A stretch of DNA of 10,823 nt from Clostridia bacterium (GCA_017529175.1 JAFXNX010000119.1:1-10823), one strand, 5' to 3'. Shown: positions 1 through 6,375, counted from the first letter of the stretch. Notes: generated by a model not told the origin, from the sequence alone. Translations and numbers: made by a program.

Positions 1-30
1 CGGTAGAGTGAGCTGTCTTTCACTCTACCG
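1..30. repeat. Perfect 11-bp inverted repeat (hairpin) at left edge
   Basis: The arms CGGTAGAGTGA (1-11) and TCACTCTACCG (20-30) are perfectly complementary around an 8-nt loop. No T-run follows on the plus strand, so it is not a complete terminator for a plus-strand gene ending to the left. It could terminate a minus-strand transcript whose U-tract lies outside the window, or be an operator or RNA processing hairpin. The role is unknown. Confidence 0.6.
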
Positions 31-70
31 GAGCGAACACATGCCGTAGCGCGGCAAAACGACGGGTAGG

Positions 71-99
71 TTTACTCTCCCGCTTTTCAGAGTTATAAT
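71..99 (+). promoter_or_regulatory. Sigma-A-type promoter of the GT8 gene
   Basis: A TTTACT -35-like box (71-76) is followed by a 17-bp spacer and a perfect TATAAT -10 box (94-99). Transcription would start near 105-107, leaving a short leader with an AAGGAG ribosome binding site at 116-121. The in-frame ATG at 98 lies inside the -10 box and cannot be on this transcript, which is why the gene start is placed at 131. Confidence 0.7.
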
Positions 100-130
100 G
101 AGGCAAAATCAAATCAAGGAGACCGAAACG

Positions 131-1090
131 ATGACAAAAAACGAATGTGATATCCCCGTATTTTTCTCAGCTGACGACAACTACGCGCCGTTCCTTGCGA
201 CGGCTGTCAATTCCGCAATAAAGAATTCCGACCCCGGAAGACGTTATCGGGCTATTGTTCTTCACAAGGGTATGAATGAAGAATATATGACGCGTATCTC
301 ATCTCTTGCAAAGGAGAATTTCAGAGTTGATTTCGTCGAGATGGAAGCCGGACTCGAAGAGATAACGGACAGGCTGTCGAACAGGCTCCGCTACGATATT
401 TTCACTCTGACGATATATTTCCGCCTTTTCATCCCCGCGATGTTTCCCGAATATGACAAAGGAATTTACGTTGACTCCGACATAGTCGTAAAAGGAGATA
501 TCGGGCGTTTATACGATATTGACCTCGAAGACGATCTTATCGGCGCGTGCCGCGATCTGTCGATCGCGCATGACGACAGCCTTATGGATTACACGGTGAA
601 CGTCGTCGGTATGAAACGCGGCGATTACGTCAACTCCGGCGTGCTTCTTATGAATATGAAAGCGCTTCGCGATAAAAAGTTCGACGAGCACTTTTTAAAT
701 CTTCTGAAGACTTATCACTTCGACTCCGTCGCGCCCGACCAGGACTACATCAACGCGATCTGCCGCGGAAGGATACGCTATCTTCCCGCTTCGTGGAACG
801 CGATGCCGGGCGAGATCGACACTGTCACGTCCCCCGACCTCATCCATTACAATCTTTACTCAAAGCCCTGGAGACGCGACGGAGTCCGGTACGAGAGCGA
901 ATTCTGGCGCTACGCCGAGGACTGCGGATTCATCGACGAGATAAAGGCGATAAAAAAAGAACACCCTCCCGTTTCCGAAACGGAGGATATCGTCGCTCTC
1001 GGAATACTCGTCAAGCGCGCGTGCCAGATAAAGCGCGAAAGAGTTACGCTCAAGCGCGTAGCGGACGCGGGAGTGAGAGTGAGGTTATGA
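131..1090 (+). CDS. Glycosyltransferase family 8 (LgtC/glycogenin-like)
   Basis: A 319-residue glycosyltransferase with GT-A fold motifs of family 8. These enzymes transfer a sugar (often galactose or glucose) from a UDP-sugar with retention of configuration, usually while building lipopolysaccharide, teichoic acid or capsule-like glycans. Visible motifs are: VFFSADDNYAPF near the N-terminus (nucleotide-sugar binding); DSD at residues 115-117 (the DxD metal and UDP site); NSGVLLMNM from 168; PDQDYINA at 202-209; and IHYNLYSKPW at 238-247, the family's His-x(n)-Lys-Pro-Trp signature. There is no signal peptide or transmembrane segment. The basic C-terminal tail (about residues 290-319) could sit on the membrane, which is inference. 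The start at 131 has AAGGAG nine bases upstream and a matching promoter. It is a single-gene unit ended by the hairpin at 1105-1138. Donor and acceptor sugars cannot be told from sequence. Confidence 0.92.
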   Translation: MTKNECDIPVFFSADDNYAPFLATAVNSAIKNSDPGRRYRAIVLHKGMNEEYMTRISSLAKENFRVDFVEMEAGLEEITDRLSNRLRYDIFTLTIYFRLFIPAMFPEYDKGIYVDSDIVVKGDIGRLYDIDLEDDLIGACRDLSIAHDDSLMDYTVNVVGMKRGDYVNSGVLLMNMKALRDKKFDEHFLNLLKTYHFDSVAPDQDYINAICRGRIRYLPASWNAMPGEIDTVTSPDLIHYNLYSKPWRRDGVRYESEFWRYAEDCGFIDEIKAIKKEHPPVSETEDIVALGILVKRACQIKRERVTLKRVADAGVRVRL

Positions 1091-1104
1091 TATCGCGGAT
1101 GACA

Positions 1105-1138
1105 AAAGGGAAGACGGCCGCTCGACCGTCTTCCTTTT
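1105..1138. terminator. Bidirectional intrinsic terminator between GT8 and tetR-type gene
   Basis: The arms GGAAGACGG (1109-1117) and CCGTCTTCC (1126-1134) form a 9-bp stem. It is extended by a G-U pair and three A-T pairs, and bounded by an A-run on the left and TTTT on the right. It therefore works for both convergent genes. It is almost identical to the hairpin at 5008-5053. Confidence 0.9.
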
Positions 1139-1144
1139 CTGTTG

Positions 1145-1717
1145 CTATTTGATCTTTGCGTTTTGAGTCGGGTTGGTCTCGCCTGTTTCTACGGCTTCGG
1201 CGAACAACTTCAGCGCGTCCTTCATTCTTGCGACCGCGCTCTCCACGGGCTCGTCCGTTCCGCTTTTGACCCATTCGATCACGCAGTTATAGAGAAGCCC
1301 GTTCCAAATAGGGATATAAAACGATTTGGAAGCGTTTTCAAAGCGCGCGTTCATCATATCAAGAAAAGTGTGAGCAAGACCGGCGTCGATCAGCGTCTTG
1401 AGCGCAGTTTTGTGCGTATGCGCCGTTTTGAATATCCACTCAATGTTCGAATATATCGAATCGTTCAGTGTGAAAAAGACCTCTTCAAGCGGTCTCTGAT
1501 ACAGATCGAGCATGATCTCGTCTTTGGTTTTATAATTGTTGTATACGCCCATCCTCGACACGCCGGACTTGCGGATTATGTCCGTCATACGAATGTCTTC
1601 ATATTTAGTCTGCTTCAAAAGCGCGATCAGAGCGGATTTGATGCAGTTTCTTGTTTCGAGGCGCGCTTCCTCGTTGTTTTTCATTAAAATTTTCCGGTGT
1701 TCACCCGTACTACGCAT
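1145..1717 (-). CDS. TetR/AcrR-family transcriptional regulator
   Basis: A 190-residue regulator with the usual TetR size and layout. The N-terminal DNA-binding domain covers about residues 20-70. Its helix-turn-helix lies at about 42-67, with the diagnostic SGVSRMGVYNNYKTKDEI stretch corresponding to the family pattern GVSxxxxYxxFxxKxxL. The helical C-terminal ligand/dimer domain (about 75-190) gives no clue to the ligand. The ATG at 1717 was chosen because a G-rich Shine-Dalgarno-like run (complement of 1723-1731) lies about 6 nt upstream. A GTG two codons earlier overlaps that run. A further in-frame ATG at 1684 has only a weak site. The gene is divergent from the large secreted protein gene and the two share about 170 bp of control DNA, so repression of that gene, itself or both is likely. 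That is inference from layout. It converges on the GT8 gene. Confidence 0.88.
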   Translation of the reverse strand: MRSTGEHRKILMKNNEEARLETRNCIKSALIALLKQTKYEDIRMTDIIRKSGVSRMGVYNNYKTKDEIMLDLYQRPLEEVFFTLNDSIYSNIEWIFKTAHTHKTALKTLIDAGLAHTFLDMMNARFENASKSFYIPIWNGLLYNCVIEWVKSGTDEPVESAVARMKDALKLFAEAVETGETNPTQNAKIK

Positions 1718-1771
1718 TGACACTTCCCCCCTATTCTGTCAACTCCGAGTCAAAAAGGATTGACAAATGTC
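1717..1771. promoter_or_regulatory. Cluster of TTGACA/TGTCAA half-sites, candidate TetR-type operator
   Basis: Three copies of the same hexamer occur in alternating orientation: TTGACA at 1717-1722, TGTCAA at 1737-1742 and TTGACA at 1760-1765. In addition GACA-AA-TGTC at 1762-1771 is a short inverted repeat overlapping the -35 box of the secreted-protein promoter. A regulator bound here would block RNA polymerase. Some of the repetition could simply be -35-like sequence, so the operator role is inference. Confidence 0.4.
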
Positions 1772-1788
1772 TTTGCATTTACTATAAT
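1760..1788 (+). promoter_or_regulatory. Perfect consensus sigma-A promoter for the secreted mosaic protein
   Basis: TTGACA (1760-1765), a 17-bp spacer and TATAAT (1783-1788) match the consensus exactly. Transcription would start near 1794-1796, giving a leader of about 95 nt before the ATG at 1889. An exact consensus implies a strong promoter that would need a repressor to be switched off, which fits the neighbouring TetR-type gene. I see no recognisable riboswitch in the leader. Confidence 0.8.
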
Positions 1789-1810
1789 ATATTATATACA
1801 AAAAATCAAG
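1781..1810 (-). promoter_or_regulatory. Possible promoter of the tetR-type gene overlapping the divergent promoter
   Basis: On the minus strand TTGATT (1810-1805), an 18-bp spacer and TATAGT (1786-1781) form a plausible promoter. Its -10 overlaps the -10 of the plus-strand promoter. The sequence TATAATATATTATA (1783-1796) is a perfect 14-bp palindrome, so it presents a TATAAT box on both strands and could also be a protein-binding site. The assignment is tentative because the region is AT-rich and many boxes can be drawn. Confidence 0.35.
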
Positions 1811-1888
1811 TATATCTATTCAAAATATGGTTTATTTAGTAAATTTCGGCGGGAAAGATTGCCATGCCAAATAAGGAGGAAAACCCAA

Positions 1889-4837
1889 ATGAGAACAAAA
1901 AAGCTTTTGAGTGTTTTGCTCACGTTGGTGCTTGCCGTCAGCGTCTTACCGACGGCGGTACTCGCGGATTCCCCACACATCCACAACGGCGTCACATTCC
2001 AGGCGTGGACGGAGACCGACAGCTTGCCTGCAGATGCAGGAAACTACTACCTCGCAAACGACGTTACGCTTACGGGCGAGTGGATCGTTCCGGACGGCAC
2101 AACTTCTTTGTGCCTTGACGGACACACAATTACAACAACAGCAGGAAGAATCATCACTATCCTTGACAATAATACTTTAAATCTTTATGATAAAGCGGAT
2201 AACAGCGGTACAATTACCGGAGGCAACGGTCAGGGTTCCGGTGATAACAATTACGGCGGCGGTGTTTATGTCAGCGGTACATTTAATATGTACGGCGGAA
2301 CCATTACGGACAATGTTGCAAGCCAAAGCGGCGGCGGCGTAATGCTCAGACGCGGAGCATTCAATATGTACGGCGGCATTATCAGCGTTAACAGAGCCAC
2401 ATCAAGCAGTGCGGATCAGGGTGGCGGCGGTGTTGCTGTATGGGAAAATACTTTCCATATGTATGGCGGCACAATTACACTCAACCGCGTTAACAGTATG
2501 GGCGGCGGTGTTTTCGTTCATGTAGGCAGCTTTATAATGGATGACGGTGTTATAAGCGAGAATACAAACAATAATAATTCGACCGCGACAAAACAATTCA
2601 GGTATTGCGGCGGCGGCGTAGGTTTGTACAACGCGAGCGCAAGCTTCACTATGAACGGCGGTTCAATTATCAATAATCACTCACGAAACGGCGGCGGTAT
2701 CGGTCATAATAATGGAACGACCAACATAAACGGCGGTTTGATTGACGGTAACGACTATGGTGTAACTACTAATACGGGCAATGGCGGAGGTGCGTATGTT
2801 GTCGGCGGTCATTTCTATATGAACGGCGGTACTATGTCAAATAATATCTGCCGCAACAGCGGCGGTATCCGTGCAACTTACGGTGACAGCCATCACGGAT
2901 CCGTTCATATCTGGGGCGGTACGATCACCGGAAATCATTCGCTTTCCGGCGGCGCTGCAGGCGTTTCCCTTTACGGAAGCGGGACTTTCAACGTTAAAGG
3001 AAATCCAAAGGTTTACGGAAACACTGTCGGAACAGACAACGTTGAACAAAATATGTTTTTCAGCAGCGGACAGAAAATGAGCGTAGTCGGCAGTATTGAT
3101 GATACAGCCCGAATCGGCGTAACATGTGCGGTCGCTCCGACATACGCAAGCCCTGTTACATTTACAAGCGGTTATCGTGATAATTCATCAGCACGTAATT
3201 TTACAAGTGATAATGCTGCATACTTTGTAGGTGTGGATGCCAACGGCGAGGCAACGCTCAGAGTAAATATGCAGACGACGCATGTTTCCGCGGTAGCTGA
3301 AACCTGCACGACCGACGGTAATATTGAGTATTGGATCGGCGAGGACGGAAATTACTATGCAGACGAAGATGCTTATACACAGATTAATCTGAGCGATACC
3401 GTTATTCCGGGCGGTCATATATGGCGGTACGCGGCGAGTGAAAATATTATTACCGCAACCTGCAGCCGCAATTGCGGAACTGCCTCACAATCGCTTACGA
3501 TCAACGCTTCAAATAAAGTATATGACGGCTTGCCTGTGACTGCGACACTTGTGAAATCAGACACAATTGCATTCCCTGATGATTATGCAATCACGTATAA
3601 GCAGGGAACTGAATCGCTCCCTTCAGCTCCGACTGATGTAGGAACGTACACAGCTTCCGTTACAGTCGGATCAGCCACAGCAACCGTAAGTTTCACAATT
3701 ACATATACAATAACTTGGAAGAACTGGGACGGCACTACGCTTGAAACCGATACAGGTCTTTTCACCGGCGCGACCCCATTATACGACGGCGCGACCCCGA
3801 CCAGGGCAACGTCCGGTGGAATTTACTACTCGTTCAAGGGATGGAGCCCTGCTGTCGGCGCTGTAACCGGCAACACGGTCTACACGGCGCAGTTTGACGA
3901 GCATCCGTTCTTCGCGGGACAATCGATCACGCTTAACGGAAGTATCGGTATAAACTATTTTGTAGACGTACGCGCGGCGGGTATAACCCTTGCCGATATA
4001 GCAAGCGGAAGCAAAACTCTCACCGTTTCGTTCGCATGGGCGGATACCGAAAATGCTCCGTATTCGACTCCTTCGTCCTATAATATCACAACGATCAACG
4101 CGTCGAATTACGCTCAGTATATTGACAGTCAGAATGAAAATTATCTTAAGTTCGCCTGCTATGTAGCAGCAGCGGAAATGACCTCGGAAGTAAGAGCGAC
4201 GGTAACCGTTAAAAACGGTGATGATACTGTTTATAGCGAAAGCCACGACTACAGCATTCGCGAATACGCGCTCTCGGCGATAAATAATCCTTCGTCGTCA
4301 CCGGAGCTTGTAAGACTTGCGAAAACGATGCTCGACTACGGCGCAAAGGCGCAGACGGCGTTCGGACGTACCGAAGTCGTCCTTGCAAACGAAGGCGTCG
4401 ATTATACGATGTCGGCGATAGACGTGAGCGACGTCACAACTGCAATATCATCATGCGCCGCAAACGCAGGGAAGACCGCTGATATGACGGTAGTCGAAGA
4501 AGCACCGGGCGTCAACTATTACACGTCAAGCCTTATCTTCCTTTCCGAGTGTACTCTCCGTCATTACTATACGGTCTGGAGCAACGGCAGATTCCAGAAT
4601 TTCAGGGACCAGTTCACCGGACAGAAAGGCAATATGTACTATATCGACAAGCCGAATATCGCGGCTGCCGAGCTCGACGAGTATCAGGAATTCACGGTAG
4701 GCAATACGACTTATTACTACTCCGCGCTCGACTTCGTAAAGGCGATCATGGGAAAATATGCGCCGGGTTCCGCGAACTACAACCTCGCGGTAGCGACGTA
4801 CTGGTACAACCAGGCTGCGAACGAGTACTTCCATTAA
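1889..4837 (+). CDS. Large secreted mosaic protein: beta-helix repeats, Ig-like, InlB B-repeat, unknown C-terminal domain
   Basis: A 982-residue exported protein. Residues 1-26 are a classic signal peptide (MRTKK, hydrophobic core, cleavage after AVLA). Residues 123-379 hold nine GGGV-x(n)-F-x-M-x-GG-T-I-x-x-N units expected to fold as a right-handed beta-helix, followed by a cap up to about 464. Residues about 465-511 resemble the clostridial H-x(6-7)-CT-x-x-G-x-x-x-YW module with its usual CxxC replaced by GEDG. Residues about 536-604 contain KVYDG and DVGTY of an MBG/YDG-type immunoglobulin-like domain. Residues about 604-672 are an InlB B-repeat (ITWKNWDGTTLE ... FKGWSP ... YTAQF). Residues 673-982 are a domain I recognise only as recurring in clostridial secreted proteins. 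There is no LPXTG, dockerin, S-layer-homology or C-terminal transmembrane anchor. The start has AAGGAGG (1873-1879) nine bases upstream. An earlier in-frame ATG at 1760 lies in the -35 box. Role unknown; adhesion or glycan binding is a guess. Confidence 0.88.
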   Translation: MRTKKLLSVLLTLVLAVSVLPTAVLADSPHIHNGVTFQAWTETDSLPADAGNYYLANDVTLTGEWIVPDGTTSLCLDGHTITTTAGRIITILDNNTLNLYDKADNSGTITGGNGQGSGDNNYGGGVYVSGTFNMYGGTITDNVASQSGGGVMLRRGAFNMYGGIISVNRATSSSADQGGGGVAVWENTFHMYGGTITLNRVNSMGGGVFVHVGSFIMDDGVISENTNNNNSTATKQFRYCGGGVGLYNASASFTMNGGSIINNHSRNGGGIGHNNGTTNINGGLIDGNDYGVTTNTGNGGGAYVVGGHFYMNGGTMSNNICRNSGGIRATYGDSHHGSVHIWGGTITGNHSLSGGAAGVSLYGSGTFNVKGNPKVYGNTVGTDNVEQNMFFSSGQKMSVVGSIDDTARIGVTCAVAPTYASPVTFTSGYRDNSSARNFTSDNAAYFVGVDANGEATLRVNMQTTHVSAVAETCTTDGNIEYWIGEDGNYYADEDAYTQINLSDTVIPGGHIWRYAASENIITATCSRNCGTASQSLTINASNKVYDGLPVTATLVKSDTIAFPDDYAITYKQGTESLPSAPTDVGTYTASVTVGSATATVSFTITYTITWKNWDGTTLETDTGLFTGATPLYDGATPTRATSGGIYYSFKGWSPAVGAVTGNTVYTAQFDEHPFFAGQSITLNGSIGINYFVDVRAAGITLADIASGSKTLTVSFAWADTENAPYSTPSSYNITTINASNYAQYIDSQNENYLKFACYVAAAEMTSEVRATVTVKNGDDTVYSESHDYSIREYALSAINNPSSSPELVRLAKTMLDYGAKAQTAFGRTEVVLANEGVDYTMSAIDVSDVTTAISSCAANAGKTADMTVVEEAPGVNYYTSSLIFLSECTLRHYYTVWSNGRFQNFRDQFTGQKGNMYYIDKPNIAAAELDEYQEFTVGNTTYYYSALDFVKAIMGKYAPGSANYNLAVATYWYNQAANEYFH
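2255..3025 (+). repeat. Nine degenerate beta-helix-type repeats within the secreted protein
   Basis: Nine consecutive units of about 25-35 residues begin with GGG or GG and run to a GG-T-I-x-x-N turn, for example GGGVYVSGTFNMYGGTITDN. The nucleotide repeats are diverged, although ATGTACGGCGG or a close variant recurs. Later units loosen, and the last ends in NPKVYGNT. This repeat style is shared with Pmp-like and other right-handed beta-helix surface proteins. Confidence 0.8.
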
Positions 4838-4860
4838 TAAATCGAAAGGGATAAACGATC

Positions 4861-4998
4861 ATGGAAAACAAAGAAATGAATGGCGCTGAACGCTATGAGC
4901 GCCTTGAGATCGAAGTCGTCTCGTTCGACGCAAAGGACGTAATCGTGACCTCGACGTATACAAATCCTAATCCTGATGAGTATGAAATTATTATTTAA
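4861..4998 (+). CDS. 45-residue acidic small protein of unknown function
   Basis: A short open frame begins 23 nt after the secreted-protein stop. AAAGGG (4845-4850) lies 10 nt before its ATG, and a strong terminator follows 9 nt after its stop. It therefore sits in the same transcription unit. The product has no signal peptide, transmembrane segment or cysteine. It has 11 acidic and 4 basic residues. The core YERLEIEVVSF followed by DVIVTS looks like two short beta strands. The tail TNPNPDEYEIII is Asn/Pro-rich and ends in three isoleucines. From memory, unannotated clostridial small proteins with a YEKPxxE...DVIxTS pattern are frequent, so I regard this as a real gene of an uncharacterised family. 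The family link is recall, not a search. There are no modifying enzymes nearby to suggest a RiPP precursor. Confidence 0.72.
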   Translation: MENKEMNGAERYERLEIEVVSFDAKDVIVTSTYTNPNPDEYEIII

Positions 4999-5007
4999 AA
5001 ATCATCT

Positions 5008-5053
5008 GAAAACAAAAGGAAGACGGTCGCTCGACCGTCTTCCTTTTGTTTTC
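5008..5053. terminator. Strong bidirectional terminator (22-bp perfect arms)
   Basis: Bases 5008-5029 are perfectly complementary to 5032-5053, giving about 21 pairs once a tetraloop is allowed. The core GGAAGACGG / CCGTCTTCC is flanked by AAAA on the left and TTTT on the right. It serves both the small-protein transcript (plus) and the XRE gene (minus), whose stop codon is only 8 nt to the right. It is a near copy of the hairpin at 1105-1138. Confidence 0.93.
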
Positions 5054-5060
5054 GTCCTCG

Positions 5061-6236
5061 TTATCCCTGCGTCCGTTTTACCCACTTGGCCCAGCGCGGG
5101 TCGGCTTTGATCTCGCATTCGACTTTGCTGTAATCGGGATAGCACCATGCGGGCCAGTCGTCCGGTATCTGCGCCGATATGAATCCGGGAGGAGCTTCCA
5201 CCGGCGTCTCGAACTCTTCTTTGACAAAGGCGACAAGAGGCGCGGTGTAGCGGTGCTCGGACTTTGAAACTACCTTTTCAAGCTCTCTTGCATGATGAAG
5301 CGCCGCATCGAGCGACCTGAACGCGTCGTCGTGATAACCGCGCTCCCACTGGAGTCTCGAAAGATAAAGATTCAGTGATATCAGCTCGCCGTTCAGTATT
5401 CCGAAGTTTCCGTCGTCGCAGATCAGCGTGAACAGAGAGATGATTCCTTTTATCTTTTCGATCGGCAGATCGCCTTCAAAATTGTGACTGTTCGCGATAA
5501 GTCCGCAGATCAGCTGATCGGAGAATTTGCGCGCCGCCTTAAGGAGAAATTCTCCGATATACTTCGCTTCTTCTTTTCCGTCAGACGCCGCCGTAAGCTG
5601 CAGCTCGCGGCAGTATTTGAGCTCCGGCATTTTTTGCGCGAAAGCGCGCGCCTTTTCGTACTCGCCGATATTTCTGTACAGCAAAACGAGGGTCGTGACC
5701 GCGCGTATGAATATCGCGTTGTCGGTCTTGGATGCGGCGAGCTGTTCGCAAATCTTTATCGATTCGTTCCAGAACGGGTTTTCACGGTGAAGGTCGTGAT
5801 CGTGACGCTGAAATCCCTCTTCATCGTAGTAGATCCGCTCGCCGTGCCGTCTCCAACCGGCTTCCGAGAGAGTTTCGGCGAGCGCTATCAGTAGTCTTTC
5901 GTTTCCGGGGAACTCCGTGAGACCGTCGCGCAGGATCGCGACGCACTCATCCACCCACATGTCATCACCTCTCGCCTGTATACCGTAACTGTCTACCTTT
6001 TCTATTATCGCGTCTATTTTTTCTTCGCGGCCGTTCTTGTATCCGAACAACTCGTCTATCGCCACGCCGAAATAGTTCGCGATCGACGGTATCATTTCCA
6101 TATCCGGGTACCCGCCGTTTGCTTCCCAGCGCGAGACCGCCTGCGAAGTTACTCCCAAAGCTTCCGCAAGAGCTTCCTGCGTGCGTCCGTCGCGATGACG
6201 GAGTTCTCTTATTTTTTGTCCCAAATCAAGCTGCAT
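5061..6236 (-). CDS. XRE-family regulator with long helical C-terminal region
   Basis: A 391-residue cytosolic regulator. Residues 1-61 are a Cro/C1-type helix-turn-helix domain: TQEALAEALGVTSQAVSRWE at 19-38 is the canonical motif, followed by a YPDMEMIPSIANYFGVAIDELF stretch typical of the family. The remaining ~330 residues are mostly helical. TPR-like helices include IGEYEKARAFAQKMPEL (190-206) and HDDAFRSLDAALHHARE (302-318). The conserved-looking tail carries DDWPAW (359-364) and KADPRWAKWV. HTH proteins with this kind of tail are common in Clostridia, but their targets and signals are not established to my knowledge. The ATG at 6236 has GGGAGG about 8 nt upstream. An in-frame ATG at 6251 directly abuts that site and was rejected. 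It has its own promoter and probably regulates itself through the palindrome at 6260-6267. Confidence 0.87.
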   Translation of the reverse strand: MQLDLGQKIRELRHRDGRTQEALAEALGVTSQAVSRWEANGGYPDMEMIPSIANYFGVAIDELFGYKNGREEKIDAIIEKVDSYGIQARGDDMWVDECVAILRDGLTEFPGNERLLIALAETLSEAGWRRHGERIYYDEEGFQRHDHDLHRENPFWNESIKICEQLAASKTDNAIFIRAVTTLVLLYRNIGEYEKARAFAQKMPELKYCRELQLTAASDGKEEAKYIGEFLLKAARKFSDQLICGLIANSHNFEGDLPIEKIKGIISLFTLICDDGNFGILNGELISLNLYLSRLQWERGYHDDAFRSLDAALHHARELEKVVSKSEHRYTAPLVAFVKEEFETPVEAPPGFISAQIPDDWPAWCYPDYSKVECEIKADPRWAKWVKRTQG

Positions 6237-6259
6237 AACTGCACCTCCCATAGTTTTTT

Positions 6260-6267
6260 CACCGGTG
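6260..6267. promoter_or_regulatory. CACCGGTG palindrome, candidate autoregulatory operator
   Basis: A perfect 8-bp palindrome, extended to TTTCACCGGTGTAA with one mismatched pair, lies at about the transcription start of the XRE gene, between its -10 box and its ribosome binding site. This is the usual position for a repressor operator of an autoregulated XRE protein. The role is inference. Confidence 0.4.
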
Positions 6268-6274
6268 TAACTTA

Positions 6275-6302
6275 ATTATATCATTGGTTTTTCAAAAAAC
6301 AA
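6275..6302 (-). promoter_or_regulatory. Promoter of the XRE gene
   Basis: On the minus strand TTGTTT (6302-6297), a 16-bp spacer and a perfect TATAAT (6280-6275) precede the XRE start by about 40 nt. Just upstream, TATCAA is repeated at 6304-6309 and 6317-6322 (13-bp step), which could be an activator or polymerase contact but is weak on its own. Confidence 0.65.
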
Positions 6303-6344
6303 TTATCAATTCATTGTATCAAATTCAAGCGATCGTTGATATTC

Positions 6345-6375
6345 GGAAAGAAAGAGGCGGGGGCAATCCCCGCCT
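6345..6375 (-). terminator. Intrinsic terminator after the TPR gene
   Basis: The arms AGGCGGGG (6355-6362) and CCCCGCCT (6368-6375) form an 8-bp GC-rich stem with a 5-nt loop. Read on the minus strand it is followed by CTTTCTTTCC, a moderately T-rich tail. It separates the minus-strand TPR unit from the XRE promoter. Confidence 0.7.

Noticed and set aside
98..130. Upstream ATG that would lengthen the GT8 protein by 11 residues
   Set aside because: The ATG is inside the TATAAT -10 box and has no ribosome binding site; the ATG at 131 has both promoter and AAGGAG in place.
3779..4246. 155-codon open frame on the minus strand inside the secreted protein gene
   Set aside because: It lies wholly antisense to well-supported coding sequence, has no family motif, and such frames are expected where NCG codons are frequent.
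4861..4998. Small protein as a quorum-sensing pheromone paired with the XRE regulator, or as a RiPP precursor
   Set aside because: It lacks a signal peptide and cleavage site, is convergent with the regulator across a strong terminator, has no Cys or Ser/Thr-rich core, and no modifying enzyme or transporter is nearby.
5484..5894. 136-codon open frame on the plus strand across the XRE gene
   Set aside because: It is antisense to the XRE gene, its composition is Arg-rich and low in sense, and it has no plausible start context.
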